Numbered from the stretch's first letter, positions 1 through 7,436 are shown. The stretch is DNA of 7,939 nt from an uncultured Porphyromonas sp. (GCA_902465775.1 CABQOJ010000050.1:1-7939), one strand, 5' to 3'. The notes: generated by a model not told the origin, from the sequence alone. Program-made: numbers and translations.

Positions 1-998
1 CCGATGGTAGCCTCTCCATCTTGATCGGCACGCACGCTATATTAGAGGAGCGGGTTGCCTTTCGCAAGCTCGGCATGGCCGTCATCGACGAGCAGCACCG
101 CTTTGGCGTAGCCCAGCGATCCAAGCTCTGGGGCAAGAACGTGCTGACACTCCCCCACATCCTCGTCATGAGCGCCACCCCGATTCCCCGCACCCTGGCC
201 ATGACCATGTATGGCGACCTCGAGGTCTCGGTCATAGACGAGATGCCCCCTGGGCGCAAACCGATCACAACCGTTCAAATAGCAGAAAAGAAGAAAGAGA
301 CACTCTACAGCCTCATCAACGAAACGATCAATCGCGGACAACAGATCTATGTCGTTTTCCCTATGATCGAAGGGACGGAAGAGTCTGACTTTGCCAATCT
401 AGAGGTGGGCTACAAAGAGTATGTAGAGCGCTTTGGCGAAGAGCGAGTCGTCTACGTTCACGGACGACTCAGTGCCGAGGACAAGGCAGAGCAGATGGAG
501 CGCTTTGCCTCGGGAGAAGTACCGATACTCCTTGCCACGACGGTCATCGAGGTGGGTGTCAACGTGCCAAACGCTACGGTCATGGTGATCAACGATGCGC
601 AGCGCTTCGGACTAGCACAGCTACATCAGCTGCGAGGGCGTGTGGGGCGTGGTGGCGACAAGAGCTACTGCCTTCTGGTCACGCCCGACGACCTGCAGGG
701 CGACGCCAAGCAACGCATCGATACGATGGTTGCCACGCAGGATGGATTCAAGATAGCCGAAGAGGATATGCGCCTACGAGGTTTCGGACAGATGGAGGGT
801 ACACGACAGAGCGGTACCCTGGCGGGCATCAGCATAGCCGACCCCGTGGCCGACTACAACCTCCTCGCCCTCACACGGCTAGATGTCAACTACCTCCTCG
901 ACTATAGCCCCCTCCTCGACAAACCCGACACAGAGCTCTACCGCATCAATCTCGAGCGCATTCACCCCAACGCCCACCACTGGGGACAAATCAGCTAA
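1..998 (+). CDS. recG: ATP-dependent DNA helicase RecG, C-terminal part (5' end outside window)
   Basis: RecG is a double-stranded-DNA translocase that remodels stalled replication forks and Holliday junctions. The reading frame is open from position 3 to the window edge (DGSLSILIGTHA), so the gene is cut by the window and the TTG at 21 is not its start; 331 residues are visible. Superfamily 2 helicase motifs appear in order: IGTHA, the Walker B box DEQHRFG (about 87-107), motif III SATPIPRTLA (171-200), VHGRLS with ATTVIEVGVNVPNA (the second RecA lobe), and the arginine-finger motif QLRGRVGRG (about 627-653). The RecG-specific TRG-like segment IAEEDMRLRGFGQMEGTRQSG follows at about 753-815, and the protein ends in a normal-looking tail at HHWGQIS. 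RecG proteins usually read RGPGE or RGPGD where this one has RGFGQ. The gene is convergent with the restriction-modification operon. Identity is near certain. Confidence 0.96.
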   Translation, partial: DGSLSILIGTHAILEERVAFRKLGMAVIDEQHRFGVAQRSKLWGKNVLTLPHILVMSATPIPRTLAMTMYGDLEVSVIDEMPPGRKPITTVQIAEKKKETLYSLINETINRGQQIYVVFPMIEGTEESDFANLEVGYKEYVERFGEERVVYVHGRLSAEDKAEQMERFASGEVPILLATTVIEVGVNVPNATVMVINDAQRFGLAQLHQLRGRVGRGGDKSYCLLVTPDDLQGDAKQRIDTMVATQDGFKIAEEDMRLRGFGQMEGTRQSGTLAGISIADPVADYNLLALTRLDVNYLLDYSPLLDKPDTELYRINLERIHPNAHHWGQIS

Positions 999-1000
999 TC

Positions 1001-1209
1001 CCCAGCACCTATTATTAAAGGAGACTGTTACAAAAGTCAACAGTCTCATAATCTTGCTTGCAAGATTGTCTAGACTTTGCAGAAAGGATGAAGCGCAAGG
1101 CGCTGAGGGTGAGGTCTGAAGGGAGCATACCTCCGTATGTGACCGAAGCCGAATCCCGAAAGCAACACAGCGATTCGCCTTTATGCAACAGTCTCTAAAG
1201 GTGCTTGGG
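1001..1209 (+). terminator. Hairpin downstream of recG, split by an inserted element
   Basis: Just after the recG stop, cccagcacct (1001-1010) is complementary to aggtgcttggg (1199-1209) with a single bulged t. The arms now lie about 190 bases apart because the 175-bp element at 1021-1195 plus its 5-bp duplication sits between them. Removing the element and one TAAAG copy restores a compact stem with an A/T-rich loop. It lies where a recG transcription terminator would be expected. No T-run follows the right arm, so calling it an intrinsic terminator is inference; the complementarity itself is visible. Confidence 0.45.
1021..1195. mobile_element. MITE-like non-autonomous element with 5-bp target duplication
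   Basis: The ends are inverted copies of GAGACTGTT (1021-1029 and 1187-1195), with similarity continuing a few bases inward (left ACAAAA, right complement GCATAA). TAAAG occurs immediately outside both ends (1016-1020 and 1196-1200), as expected for a target-site duplication. The 175 bp contain no credible gene. Inside are a second inverted copy of the end at 1039-1047, a 7-bp-arm hairpin atcttgc-tt-gcaagat (1051-1066) and a small catac/gtatg inverted repeat near 1127-1140. From memory, GAGACTGTTGCA-type ends occur on Porphyromonas insertion sequences and small palindromic elements, so it was probably moved by a transposase encoded elsewhere; that parentage is not verified. It lies between two convergent genes and disrupts neither. 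Confidence 0.75.
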
Positions 1210-1246
1210 ATGCCAATCGTAAAGCAAAGCCTTGTTAATTGACTCT

Positions 1247-1254
1247 GCAAAGGT
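1247..1254 (-). promoter_or_regulatory. Isolated Bacteroidota -7-like motif, doubtful promoter
   Basis: Read on the minus strand this is TACCTTTG, a match to the Bacteroidota -7 consensus TAnnTTTG. It would drive transcription leftward through the MITE-like element and antisense to the end of recG. No TTG is present about 19-20 bases upstream, and no gene lies downstream on that strand. It could be a remnant, an antisense start or chance. Confidence 0.2.
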
Positions 1255-1264
1255 AATAGGTCAC

Positions 1265-1289
1265 GCACTAGAGAGCTGCTCCCTAGTGC
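1265..1289 (-). terminator. Candidate hairpin terminator of the hsd operon
   Basis: gcactagagag (1265-1275) and ctccctagtgc (1279-1289) form an 11-bp stem with one mismatch and a 3-base loop, about 75 bases past the hsdR stop codon. The position suits the end of the hsdM-hsdS-hsdR transcript. No U-tract follows in either direction, so it may instead be an mRNA-stabilising structure or work with another terminator type. The rest of 1200-1362 shows only unassigned sequence with no supportable gene. Confidence 0.4.
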
Positions 1290-1362
1290 ACGCAACGTCA
1301 TGCTTTAGCCTACAAACGGTCCAATAGATCCTAGAGGCGCACAACCATCAAGCCCAAAAGCG

Positions 1363-4300
1363 CTAGACCTTACCGCCCACGCCCTTAAACTTCTCCACAA
1401 AGGCTGCGATACGCTCGAAGACGCTCTGCTTCTTCGTCAGGTAATTGCGATTGAGCGGGCTCATCTTAGGCAGTACATCGTAGAGATCCGTACCCTGATC
1501 GCTCGCATACTCACGCCGTAGCGAGGTCTGTATGTAGCGCCTAGCAGCCTCAGCGTTTAATCCCTCCTCAGCAATCAGCTCCTCCGCCTCACGCCACTGA
1601 CGCTCCTGCGCATAGGAGAAGAAAGCTGTGATCACATCCGCCCTAGTCTCTAGAGCATCTAGGTCCGTATCATGGATAAAGTCCACAATCAGCCCCTCCT
1701 TAGCTCTACTGCCCACACTAGCTCGGATGATACGTCGTATCTCCTCGACGATATCCGACTTACTCATGTTCGCTTTATTATGCTCGAAGATTAGCCCCAG
1801 TATGTAGTCAAGGTTTATCTCCTGCGCCTTCAGCAGCGTAACCTCAAAGACCACATCGTCCCAATCACGGAGCGTCTCCTTAGGGGCATCACCCTGACGC
1901 TGCTTGTGGAGCCACTCACGAATATCGTTGTAGGTAGAGCGGTAGTTCTGCACAGCACGCTCTGGGAGTAGCTCCATCGTCATCATCTTCGCCAGCTCCT
2001 CCTCCGAGATCCCGTACGCTGCTCTAAAGGTTTCCACAGCCTCGGCATCCTCCTTGTCAATCTGCTGCAAAGCCCGCAGATGCACATACTCATCGAAGTT
2101 TTGCAACACATTGTCTATCCTCAGGTACTCACCAAAGAGCTTGACAAACGCCCGCTTGTCCTGCGTCTTCTCTATCTCGTCCACATCGGGGAAGCGTCTC
2201 TGTAGCTCCTGCACCACCTCTATATAACCGCGCTGCGCCTGATGAGTTTGCTCATCTGTAAAGCCCTCCAGATACTCCTTGTAGCTCCGCTCTAGAATCT
2301 CATAGGGCGACTTCTCATCGCCAAAAAGTCTCAAGGCCTCGACCGTCGCTGGCTCCAGATTTCTAAAGCAAACTATATTGCCTAGCGTCTTCGTCGCATC
2401 GTAGATACGATTCGTACGGGAGAACGCCTGCAGCAGTCCATGGTAACGCAGATTCTTGTCCACAAAGAGCGTATTCATACGGGGCGCATCAAAGCCCGTG
2501 AGAAACATCCCCACCACGATCAGCAGATCCACCTCACGATCCTTCATTCGCTTCGAGAGGTCCTGATAGTAGTTTTGGAAGCCATCGCTATCCACCCCAA
2601 AGTTGACCTTAAAGGCAGCGTTGTACTCATCGATCGCCTGCGAGAGAAACTCCTTAGCGCTGTAGTCCAGTGCCGATGGCTCGAAGCCCTCATCCATGAT
2701 CTCCCCGATAGCACGCTGCTCCTCGTTGGGCGCATAGGAGAAGATCGTAGCGATCCGCAGCGGACGCAGCGCTCCAGCCTGTTGTCGCGTCAGCTCCTGG
2801 TAGTATAGCTTTGCAGCCTCTACACTGCTCACGGCGAGCATAGCGTTGAAGCCCATACTATCCCCCTGCGTGCGGTGAGTCTTGTCTCGATAGACCTTGA
2901 GGATATGCTCAGACACTTTACGAATGCGCTCAGGGTGTAGCAGGAGTGCCTTATTCTTTGCACTCTGTAGCTTCTCCTCATCTTGCTCCTGCTCGACAGC
3001 TTGGGACTGTGGGAGCACCGTGTTATAGTCCACCTTAAACTTCAGCACCTTCTCATCACGTATCGCATCGGTGATCACATAGGCGTGTAGCTGCTGCCCG
3101 AAGACGCTTGCCGTCGTATCGGCACCCAGTGCATTCTCAGGGAAGATCGGTGTGCCGGTGAAGCCAAACTGGTAGTACCGCTTGAACTTACGTCGTATGT
3201 TGCGCTGCGCCTCACCAAACTGCGATCTGTGACACTCGTCAAAGATAAAGACTACCTGCTCATTGTAGACCGCTAGACTGGTCTCACTCTTGATCAGGTT
3301 ATTGAGCTTTTGAATCGTCGTGACAATGATCTTGCCCTTCGTCGTCTCAATGTTTTTCTTCAGTCCCGCCGTACTCTTGGAGCCAGTCACACTCTCCTCG
3401 TCAAAGCGCTTGTACTCCTTCATCGTCTGGTAGTCCAGATCCTTGCGGTCTACCACGAAGAAGACCTTGTCAATGAAGTCAATCTGTGCCGCCTTAAAGC
3501 TTGTGAGCGTCTTGCCCGAGCCGGTCGTATGCCAGATGTAGCCCCCGCCCTCGGGCTTGCTCCAGAGCTTAGCCTGGTAAGAGCTACGTATCTTCCAGAG
3601 GAGTCGCTCGGTGGCTGCGATCTGATAGGGGCGCATGATCAGGAGCGTATTGTTCTCGTCAAGGACCGAGTAGTGCAGGAGCACCTCGAGGAGCGTATTG
3701 CGCTGGAAGAAAGTCGCCGTAAAGTCCTTCAGGTCGCGGATTGGCTTGTTGTTTACCAGTGCCCAGTTAATCGTAAAGTCAAAGCTATTCTTATCGCGTG
3801 TCAGCGTATTGGCAAAGTAGCGGGTGTCGGTGCCGTTGGAGATGACAAAGATCTGCAGATACTTATAGAGCGAGTTCTCACTGTTGAAGCTCTCCTTACT
3901 ATACCGATGCACCTGATTAAACGCCTCTCGTATCGCCACGCCACGCCGCTTCAGCTCTACCTGCACCATCGGCAGACCATTGACAAGGATCGTCACATCG
4001 TAGCGATTTGCCTCACTGCCCGTCTGCTCAAACTGATTGATCACCTGCACCTGATTGCGTGAGATCACCTTCTTGTCCACGATCCGTATGTTTTGCAGAT
4101 GACCATCGTCGAAGGTAAAGTCCCACTCAGGTGAGTGCTGCACCTTGCGCGTACGATCCACGATGCTCTCACTAGGATTGTCTAGGTACTCTCTGAGGAG
4201 GCGCTGCCACTCCTCATCGGTAAAGGTCACCTCATTGAGTCGCTCCAGTTGCTCCCGCAGGTTGGCCAGGAGCGTTGCAGGCGTGTGTATGTCTGGGCGG

Positions 4301-4458
4301 TACTGGTAGCCCAGGGCCTCTAAGTCCTTGACCAACTCTTGCTCCAGCTCCGCCTCAGACTGGTAGCCTGCGGGTGGCTCCGACAGAGCAGCGTACTTGG
4401 TGTAGTCCTCTAGGACAATGTAGTTCGGCAACTGTGCGATCGTCTTGTACTGTGACAT
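1363..4458 (-). CDS. hsdR: Type I restriction enzyme HsdR (R) subunit, type IC-like
   Basis: HsdR is the motor and nuclease subunit of a type I restriction complex. It binds the HsdM2-HsdS core, translocates DNA with ATP and cuts at a distance from unmodified sites. The 1031 residues are close to EcoR124I HsdR (about 1038). The N-terminal PD-(D/E)xK nuclease has D154 (YDVTIL), E168 and K170 (ELKRRG), then a QxxxY motif Q182-Y186; all sit three residues after the known EcoR124I catalytic positions D151, E165, K167. The motor domains follow: Walker A HTTGSGKT (310-317), Walker B DECH (407-410), motif III GFTGTP (432-437), motif V region [11 protein letters not shown] (about 649-659) and motif [10 protein letters not shown] (677-684). 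A helical C-terminal region completes it. The frame is intact with a clear ATG 40 bases after hsdS. It should be catalytically competent but depends on HsdM, which is frameshifted here. Confidence 0.96.
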   Translation of the reverse strand: MSQYKTIAQLPNYIVLEDYTKYAALSEPPAGYQSEAELEQELVKDLEALGYQYRPDIHTPATLLANLREQLERLNEVTFTDEEWQRLLREYLDNPSESIVDRTRKVQHSPEWDFTFDDGHLQNIRIVDKKVISRNQVQVINQFEQTGSEANRYDVTILVNGLPMVQVELKRRGVAIREAFNQVHRYSKESFNSENSLYKYLQIFVISNGTDTRYFANTLTRDKNSFDFTINWALVNNKPIRDLKDFTATFFQRNTLLEVLLHYSVLDENNTLLIMRPYQIAATERLLWKIRSSYQAKLWSKPEGGGYIWHTTGSGKTLTSFKAAQIDFIDKVFFVVDRKDLDYQTMKEYKRFDEESVTGSKSTAGLKKNIETTKGKIIVTTIQKLNNLIKSETSLAVYNEQVVFIFDECHRSQFGEAQRNIRRKFKRYYQFGFTGTPIFPENALGADTTASVFGQQLHAYVITDAIRDEKVLKFKVDYNTVLPQSQAVEQEQDEEKLQSAKNKALLLHPERIRKVSEHILKVYRDKTHRTQGDSMGFNAMLAVSSVEAAKLYYQELTRQQAGALRPLRIATIFSYAPNEEQRAIGEIMDEGFEPSALDYSAKEFLSQAIDEYNAAFKVNFGVDSDGFQNYYQDLSKRMKDREVDLLIVVGMFLTGFDAPRMNTLFVDKNLRYHGLLQAFSRTNRIYDATKTLGNIVCFRNLEPATVEALRLFGDEKSPYEILERSYKEYLEGFTDEQTHQAQRGYIEVVQELQRRFPDVDEIEKTQDKRAFVKLFGEYLRIDNVLQNFDEYVHLRALQQIDKEDAEAVETFRAAYGISEEELAKMMTMELLPERAVQNYRSTYNDIREWLHKQRQGDAPKETLRDWDDVVFEVTLLKAQEINLDYILGLIFEHNKANMSKSDIVEEIRRIIRASVGSRAKEGLIVDFIHDTDLDALETRADVITAFFSYAQERQWREAEELIAEEGLNAEAARRYIQTSLRREYASDQGTDLYDVLPKMSPLNRNYLTKKQSVFERIAAFVEKFKGVGGKV

Positions 4459-4464
4459 GGGGGG

Positions 4465-4506
4465 TAGAGGTTAGAAGTTAGAGATTAGAAGTTAAAGGTT
4501 AGAAGG
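4465..4506. repeat. Six degenerate 7-bp tandem repeats in the hsdS-hsdR junction
   Basis: On the plus strand the junction reads tagaggt, tagaagt, tagagat, tagaagt, taaaggt, tagaagg with no gaps. The array covers most of the 40-base hsdS-hsdR spacer and runs into the hsdS end, providing its TAA stop. On the coding strand each unit holds a TAA or TCTAA-like triplet, and a C6 run lies directly before the hsdR ATG. Slippage here would change the spacing between hsdS and hsdR. Confidence 0.75.
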
Positions 4507-5758
4507 AGAGGAGCGCATCGCGGTAGTACTCGTACTTCTTGCGTCGTAACTCTATCTCACGGGGCAAGCCCTCGCTAATAGAGTTCACCAGCGTGTCAAA
4601 CTTGTCGAGTATCTCCACAATTCGCTCCTGCACCGCCAGCGGCGGGATGGGGAAACGGACTTCTCGAAGTCTTTTCATATCGACTGAGGGGAAGCTACTC
4701 TCATAGACATTGCGCTTGCACCACTCGCAGATAAGAAAGAAGTAATAGTAGGCAAACATGGGCGTGACCACGCCCATGAGCGATTCACGAATTGCAAAAT
4801 TCGTGAATCGCTGATTCGCTAGCGAATCAGCAATTAGGAGAGCATGCTCTCCTATTGTAGCTGTTGTAGCCATAAGGATAGAGCCTGCCTTAAAGAGTCC
4901 CTTGCCTTTGACCGCCTCTGGGGTGATATGCTGTATAGAGTCCTCTAGTATGCGACCACTTGTCCTCAAGTCTTCCATCCGAAACCAAGGGATTGTCCCG
5001 CCCTCCCAGTAGACAGGATTAGACTTTGAGGGAGTGTAGCCGTTTCTCATCTCGAAGACCTCATCGAGAGGGAGCCACTCAACGGCAAAGGGGACGGAGA
5101 AGAGAAGGCTGTGGCACAGACCGTCGCTGGGCGAGAGGTCGAACGTGAGGAGCGCATCACGGTAGTATTGGTACTGTCGCTTGCGACAGTCCAGCTCCGC
5201 TTTCAACTCTGCCTCCAGCTCCGCTTCCAGCGCTGTAAACTTGTCCAGTATCCGCACCACCTCCTCCTGCACCGCTACTGACGGGATAGGGATCTCTATC
5301 TTGGCTAAGTCTTTAGTGTTTACACGTCTGACCTTGGTTCCAGTGATAAAAGTTCTTTTTTGCTTTTGGAAGTGTGTCGACTGAAAGAAGTAGGAGACAT
5401 ACTTAGGAGCCATCTTGTGTGTATAAAAGCAAGCGTCACTGCTTACTACAACCTCTTCCTTACCTAGCCAAGCTACGGCTTTACAGAGGTCTTCATCGTT
5501 TTCGCTTGTTGTAGCGATTACTAAGTCTCCACACTGAGCTTTCCGAGCTTTTTGAGCAAACCCTTCCGACACAAAGGTCTTTGTTTCAAAAGCGAATATT
5601 CCATAGTGGGTATATATCTGACCATAGTGAATACACCCTACACCTTCTGTTGTGAAGTCTTTCTTCTGTAACCCACTGCCTCGAGTGAACTCCCCGACCT
5701 CACCAAGGAGGCACCACTCAACGGGGACTCCTTGTAGTAGTCTGTCTATGTACTTCAT
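4499..5758 (-). CDS. hsdS: Type I restriction-modification specificity subunit HsdS
   Basis: HsdS recognises the bipartite DNA target and holds two HsdM subunits. The 419 residues show the usual twofold plan. Target-recognition domain 1 spans about residues 10-160 (VPVEWCLLGEVGEFTRGSGLQ... to IEIPIPSVAVQEEVVRILDKF). A central coiled-coil region follows at about 164-206, with EAEL-EAEL-KAEL at 178-189 then RKRQYQYYRDALLTF. Domain 2 spans about 225-375 (VEWLPLDEVFEMRNGYTP... to RFPIPPLAVQERIVEILDKF), and a second coiled coil closes with RRKKYEYYRDALLSF. The four-residue spacer repeats resemble the TAEL repeats of EcoR124I. The frame is intact and no second or partial hsdS is seen in the window. 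The target sequence cannot be read from the protein by eye. hsdM precedes it by 75 bases and hsdR follows after 40. Confidence 0.95.
   Translation of the reverse strand: MKYIDRLLQGVPVEWCLLGEVGEFTRGSGLQKKDFTTEGVGCIHYGQIYTHYGIFAFETKTFVSEGFAQKARKAQCGDLVIATTSENDEDLCKAVAWLGKEEVVVSSDACFYTHKMAPKYVSYFFQSTHFQKQKRTFITGTKVRRVNTKDLAKIEIPIPSVAVQEEVVRILDKFTALEAELEAELKAELDCRKRQYQYYRDALLTFDLSPSDGLCHSLLFSVPFAVEWLPLDEVFEMRNGYTPSKSNPVYWEGGTIPWFRMEDLRTSGRILEDSIQHITPEAVKGKGLFKAGSILMATTATIGEHALLIADSLANQRFTNFAIRESLMGVVTPMFAYYYFFLICEWCKRNVYESSFPSVDMKRLREVRFPIPPLAVQERIVEILDKFDTLVNSISEGLPREIELRRKKYEYYRDALLSF
4508..5175. repeat. In-frame direct repeats in the two HsdS conserved regions
   Basis: Positions 4508-4536 and 5147-5175 match at 26 of 29 bases (both begin gaggagcgcatc and contain cggtagta). 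They encode YYRDALLSF and YYRDALLTF in the two coiled-coil regions. The copies are 639 bp, or 213 codons, apart, so recombination between them would stay in frame. A second, weaker pair (aaacttgtc...cctgcaccg, near 4594 and 5238) encodes the two ILDKF segments. Confidence 0.75.
4757..4857. repeat. Four consecutive palindromes inside hsdS
   Basis: Within domain 2 of hsdS four palindromes lie end to end. (1) 4757-4778: 10-bp arms catgggcgtg/cacgcccatg around two bases. (2) 4779-4812: perfect 15-bp arms agcgattcacgaatt/aattcgtgaatcgct around gcaa. (3) 4810-4831: uninterrupted 22-bp palindrome with centre GCTAGC. (4) 4835-4854: uninterrupted 20-bp palindrome with centre GCATGC, with flanking caat and attg adding partial pairing. 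They encode about residues 301-334, including GEHALLIADSLANQRFTNF, a conserved stretch of this domain family, so they do not appear as a protein insertion. Confidence 0.9.
5192..5227 (-). repeat. Three 12-bp repeats encoding EAEL-EAEL-KAEL in the HsdS spacer
   Basis: Read on the coding strand the units are gaagcggagctg (5216-5227), gaggcagagttg (5204-5215) and aaagcggagctg (5192-5203), encoding residues 178-189. In the type IC enzyme EcoR124I, two or three copies of a TAEL unit at this place set the length of the nonspecific gap between the two half-sites (N6 versus N7). Assigning the same role here is inference from position and pattern. Confidence 0.8.
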
Positions 5759-5787
5759 CGTGGGGTGGCTATGCTTTGTTGTGTGCT

Positions 5788-5816
5788 GTGGTTGTTTCCA
5801 TTTTGGAAATAACCAC
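5788..5816 (-). promoter_or_regulatory. Hairpin in the hsdM-hsdS spacer
   Basis: gtggttgtttcca and tggaaataaccac form a 13-bp stem with one mismatch around a ttt loop. A further gctatg/catagc pair (5768-5773 and 5824-5829) flanks it. The hairpin fills most of the 75 bases between hsdM and hsdS, a longer gap than the usual tight coupling of these genes. It could attenuate or process the transcript so that HsdS is made at a different level from HsdM. No promoter is evident inside the spacer. Confidence 0.5.
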
Positions 5817-5833
5817 TTCTTCCCATAGCATCT

Positions 5834-7377
5834 CTATGAGTTGATCTTCTCAACGATTGCATCGATGTCACTGCGGAGCTGGTTGATACGAGCGACCGTC
5901 TCGGCGATCTCACTCTGGAGGAGGTCTATGTCGATCTCTTCGGTCTGATCCTCTGGCTCCACGTAGCTGGTCACGGAGAGGTTGTAGTCGTTCTCGACGA
6001 TCTCAGCGTACGGCACCGATGTGGCAACGTGTGCCACGGGCTCTTTGTCGGCAAAGATCTGAATGATGTGGGCGATATGCTCCTCGGTGAGGATGTTGTT
6101 GTTCGTCTCCTTCTTATAGAACTCCTCGTCACTGGGATAAACTGGATCGTGTCGTCTGCCTTGTGCTTCGAGAGTACCAATATGTTTACCGCAATGCTGG
6201 TCCCGTAGAAGAGGTTGGGCGGGAGCGCTATAACCGTCTCCACAAAGTTATTGTCGACAAGGTACTTGCGGATCTTCTGCTCACGTCCTCCACGATAGAA
6301 GATACCGGGGAAGGAGACGATAGCCGCCCGCCCACGTGCCGAGAGGTAGTGCAGCGCATGAAGGATAAAGGCAAAGTCCGCCTTGCTGTTGGGAGGTAAG
6401 ACCCCTGCTGGCGCAAAGCGGTCATCGTTGATCAGCGTGGGGTCTTTGTCGCCTACCCACTTCACCGAGTAAGGAGGATTGGATACGATCGCATCAAAGG
6501 GCTTCTCATCATTGTGCTTGGGGTCAAGGAGCGTGTCGCCTAGCTTGATATCAAACTTATCGTAGTTGACCCCGTGGAGGAACATGTTCATTCTCGCTAG
6601 GTTGTAGGTCGTGTAGTTTTTCTCCTGCCCGAAGAAGCCCTCCTCGATCTGATGTGCGTCAAACTGTCGCTTAGCCTGTAGCAGCAGCGAGCCAGAGCCA
6701 CAGGCAGGGTCGTAGATTTTATTGACCCGATCTAGTCCATGCATGGCGAGACGGGCGATCAGCTTGGAAACATCTTGTGGTGTAAAGTATTCGCCGCCCG
6801 ACTTGCCCGCATTGGCTGCATAGTTGGAGATGAGGAACTCATAGGCATCGCCAAAGATATCAATCTCATGCTGCTCCGTATCGCCAAAGTCTAGGCTCGC
6901 CACGCCAGTGAGTACGGCTGTGAGGCGACGGTTCTTCTCCTCGACGGAGTTGCCTAGGCGGTTGCTCGTCGTGTCAAAGTCGGCAAAGAGCCCCTTGATA
7001 TCAGCCTCAGAGGGGTAGCCCGCAGCAGATCCCTCGATCGCATCAAAGATTTGCCGTAGCTGCACATTGAGATCGGGGTTGTGATGCGCCTCACGGGTCA
7101 CATTGACAAAGAGCTGACTGGGGTAGATGAAGTAGCCCTTCGTCTTGACGGCGTCATCCTTGATCTCGGGCGAGATACTGTCATCGGGTAGCGTGGCGTA
7201 GGTGACATCGGGGTCGCCCGCCTCCATGTGGCTGGCGAAGTGCTCGCTGATGAATCGGTAGAAGAGTGCGCCCAGGACAAACTGCTTGAAGTCCCAGCCG
7301 TCGACAGCTCCACGCACTTCGTTGGCAATGCCCCAGATGGCTGCGTGTAGCTCGTCTCGTTGCTTAGTACTAGTCAT
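5834..7377 (-). pseudogene. hsdM: Type I DNA methyltransferase HsdM, frameshifted near its 3' end
   Basis: HsdM is an adenine-N6 methyltransferase using S-adenosylmethionine; two copies join one HsdS. The ATG at 7377 opens a normal protein: an N-terminal helical domain ([32 protein letters not shown]), [13 protein letters not shown] (194-206), the cofactor motif DPACGSGS (223-230) and the catalytic motif NPPY (300-303). After I414 (FI, codon 6136-6138) the frame changes. The reading continues as a basic nonsense tail ([12 protein letters not shown]...) to a stop at 5971, giving 468 residues. The genuine C-terminus continues in the next frame ([22 protein letters not shown]... [13 protein letters not shown]... 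AIVEKINS) to a stop at 5834. Adding four bases (gatg) at the junction would restore [12 protein letters not shown] and 515 residues; one base would also restore the frame. The lost part contains the C-terminal helices that contact HsdS. It could be a real mutation or a sequencing error. Confidence 0.9.
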
Positions 7378-7405
7378 AGAGATTGATGATTCGATCTTAT
7401 ACGGA

Positions 7406-7436
7406 CAAAGTTACTCTTTCTAGCCCAGTAGGCAAG
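7406..7436 (-). promoter_or_regulatory. Bacteroidota-type promoter of the hsd operon
   Basis: On the minus strand a -7 element TAACTTTG (7406-7413) matches the TAnnTTTG consensus exactly. Nineteen bases upstream is CTTG (7433-7436), giving the expected TTG -33 element. The hsdM ATG lies 28 bases downstream of the -7 box, so the leader is short. No Shine-Dalgarno sequence is seen before the ATG, as is normal in this phylum. The repeat block begins about 20 bases upstream of the -33 element. Confidence 0.7.

Noticed and set aside
879..1301. Minus-strand open frame across the recG end and the MITE-like element
   Set aside because: It overlaps the recG C-terminus in antisense and runs through the mobile element, with no recognisable domain. 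It is explained by chance openness.
3310..4062. Long open frame on the plus strand opposite hsdR
   Set aside because: It is antisense to the conserved nuclease and motor domains of HsdR, its protein resembles no family, and it is rich in residues expected from reverse reading.
6120..6145. Programmed -1 ribosomal frameshift in hsdM
   Set aside because: The needed change is a -1 step at ttt-atc-cca, which is not a slippery heptamer, and HsdM proteins are not known to need frameshifting. The lost FIDAS-like residues fit a small deletion better.
6163..6399. Plus-strand open frame opposite hsdM
   Set aside because: It lies antisense to the catalytic region of HsdM, which has full protein-level support on the other strand.
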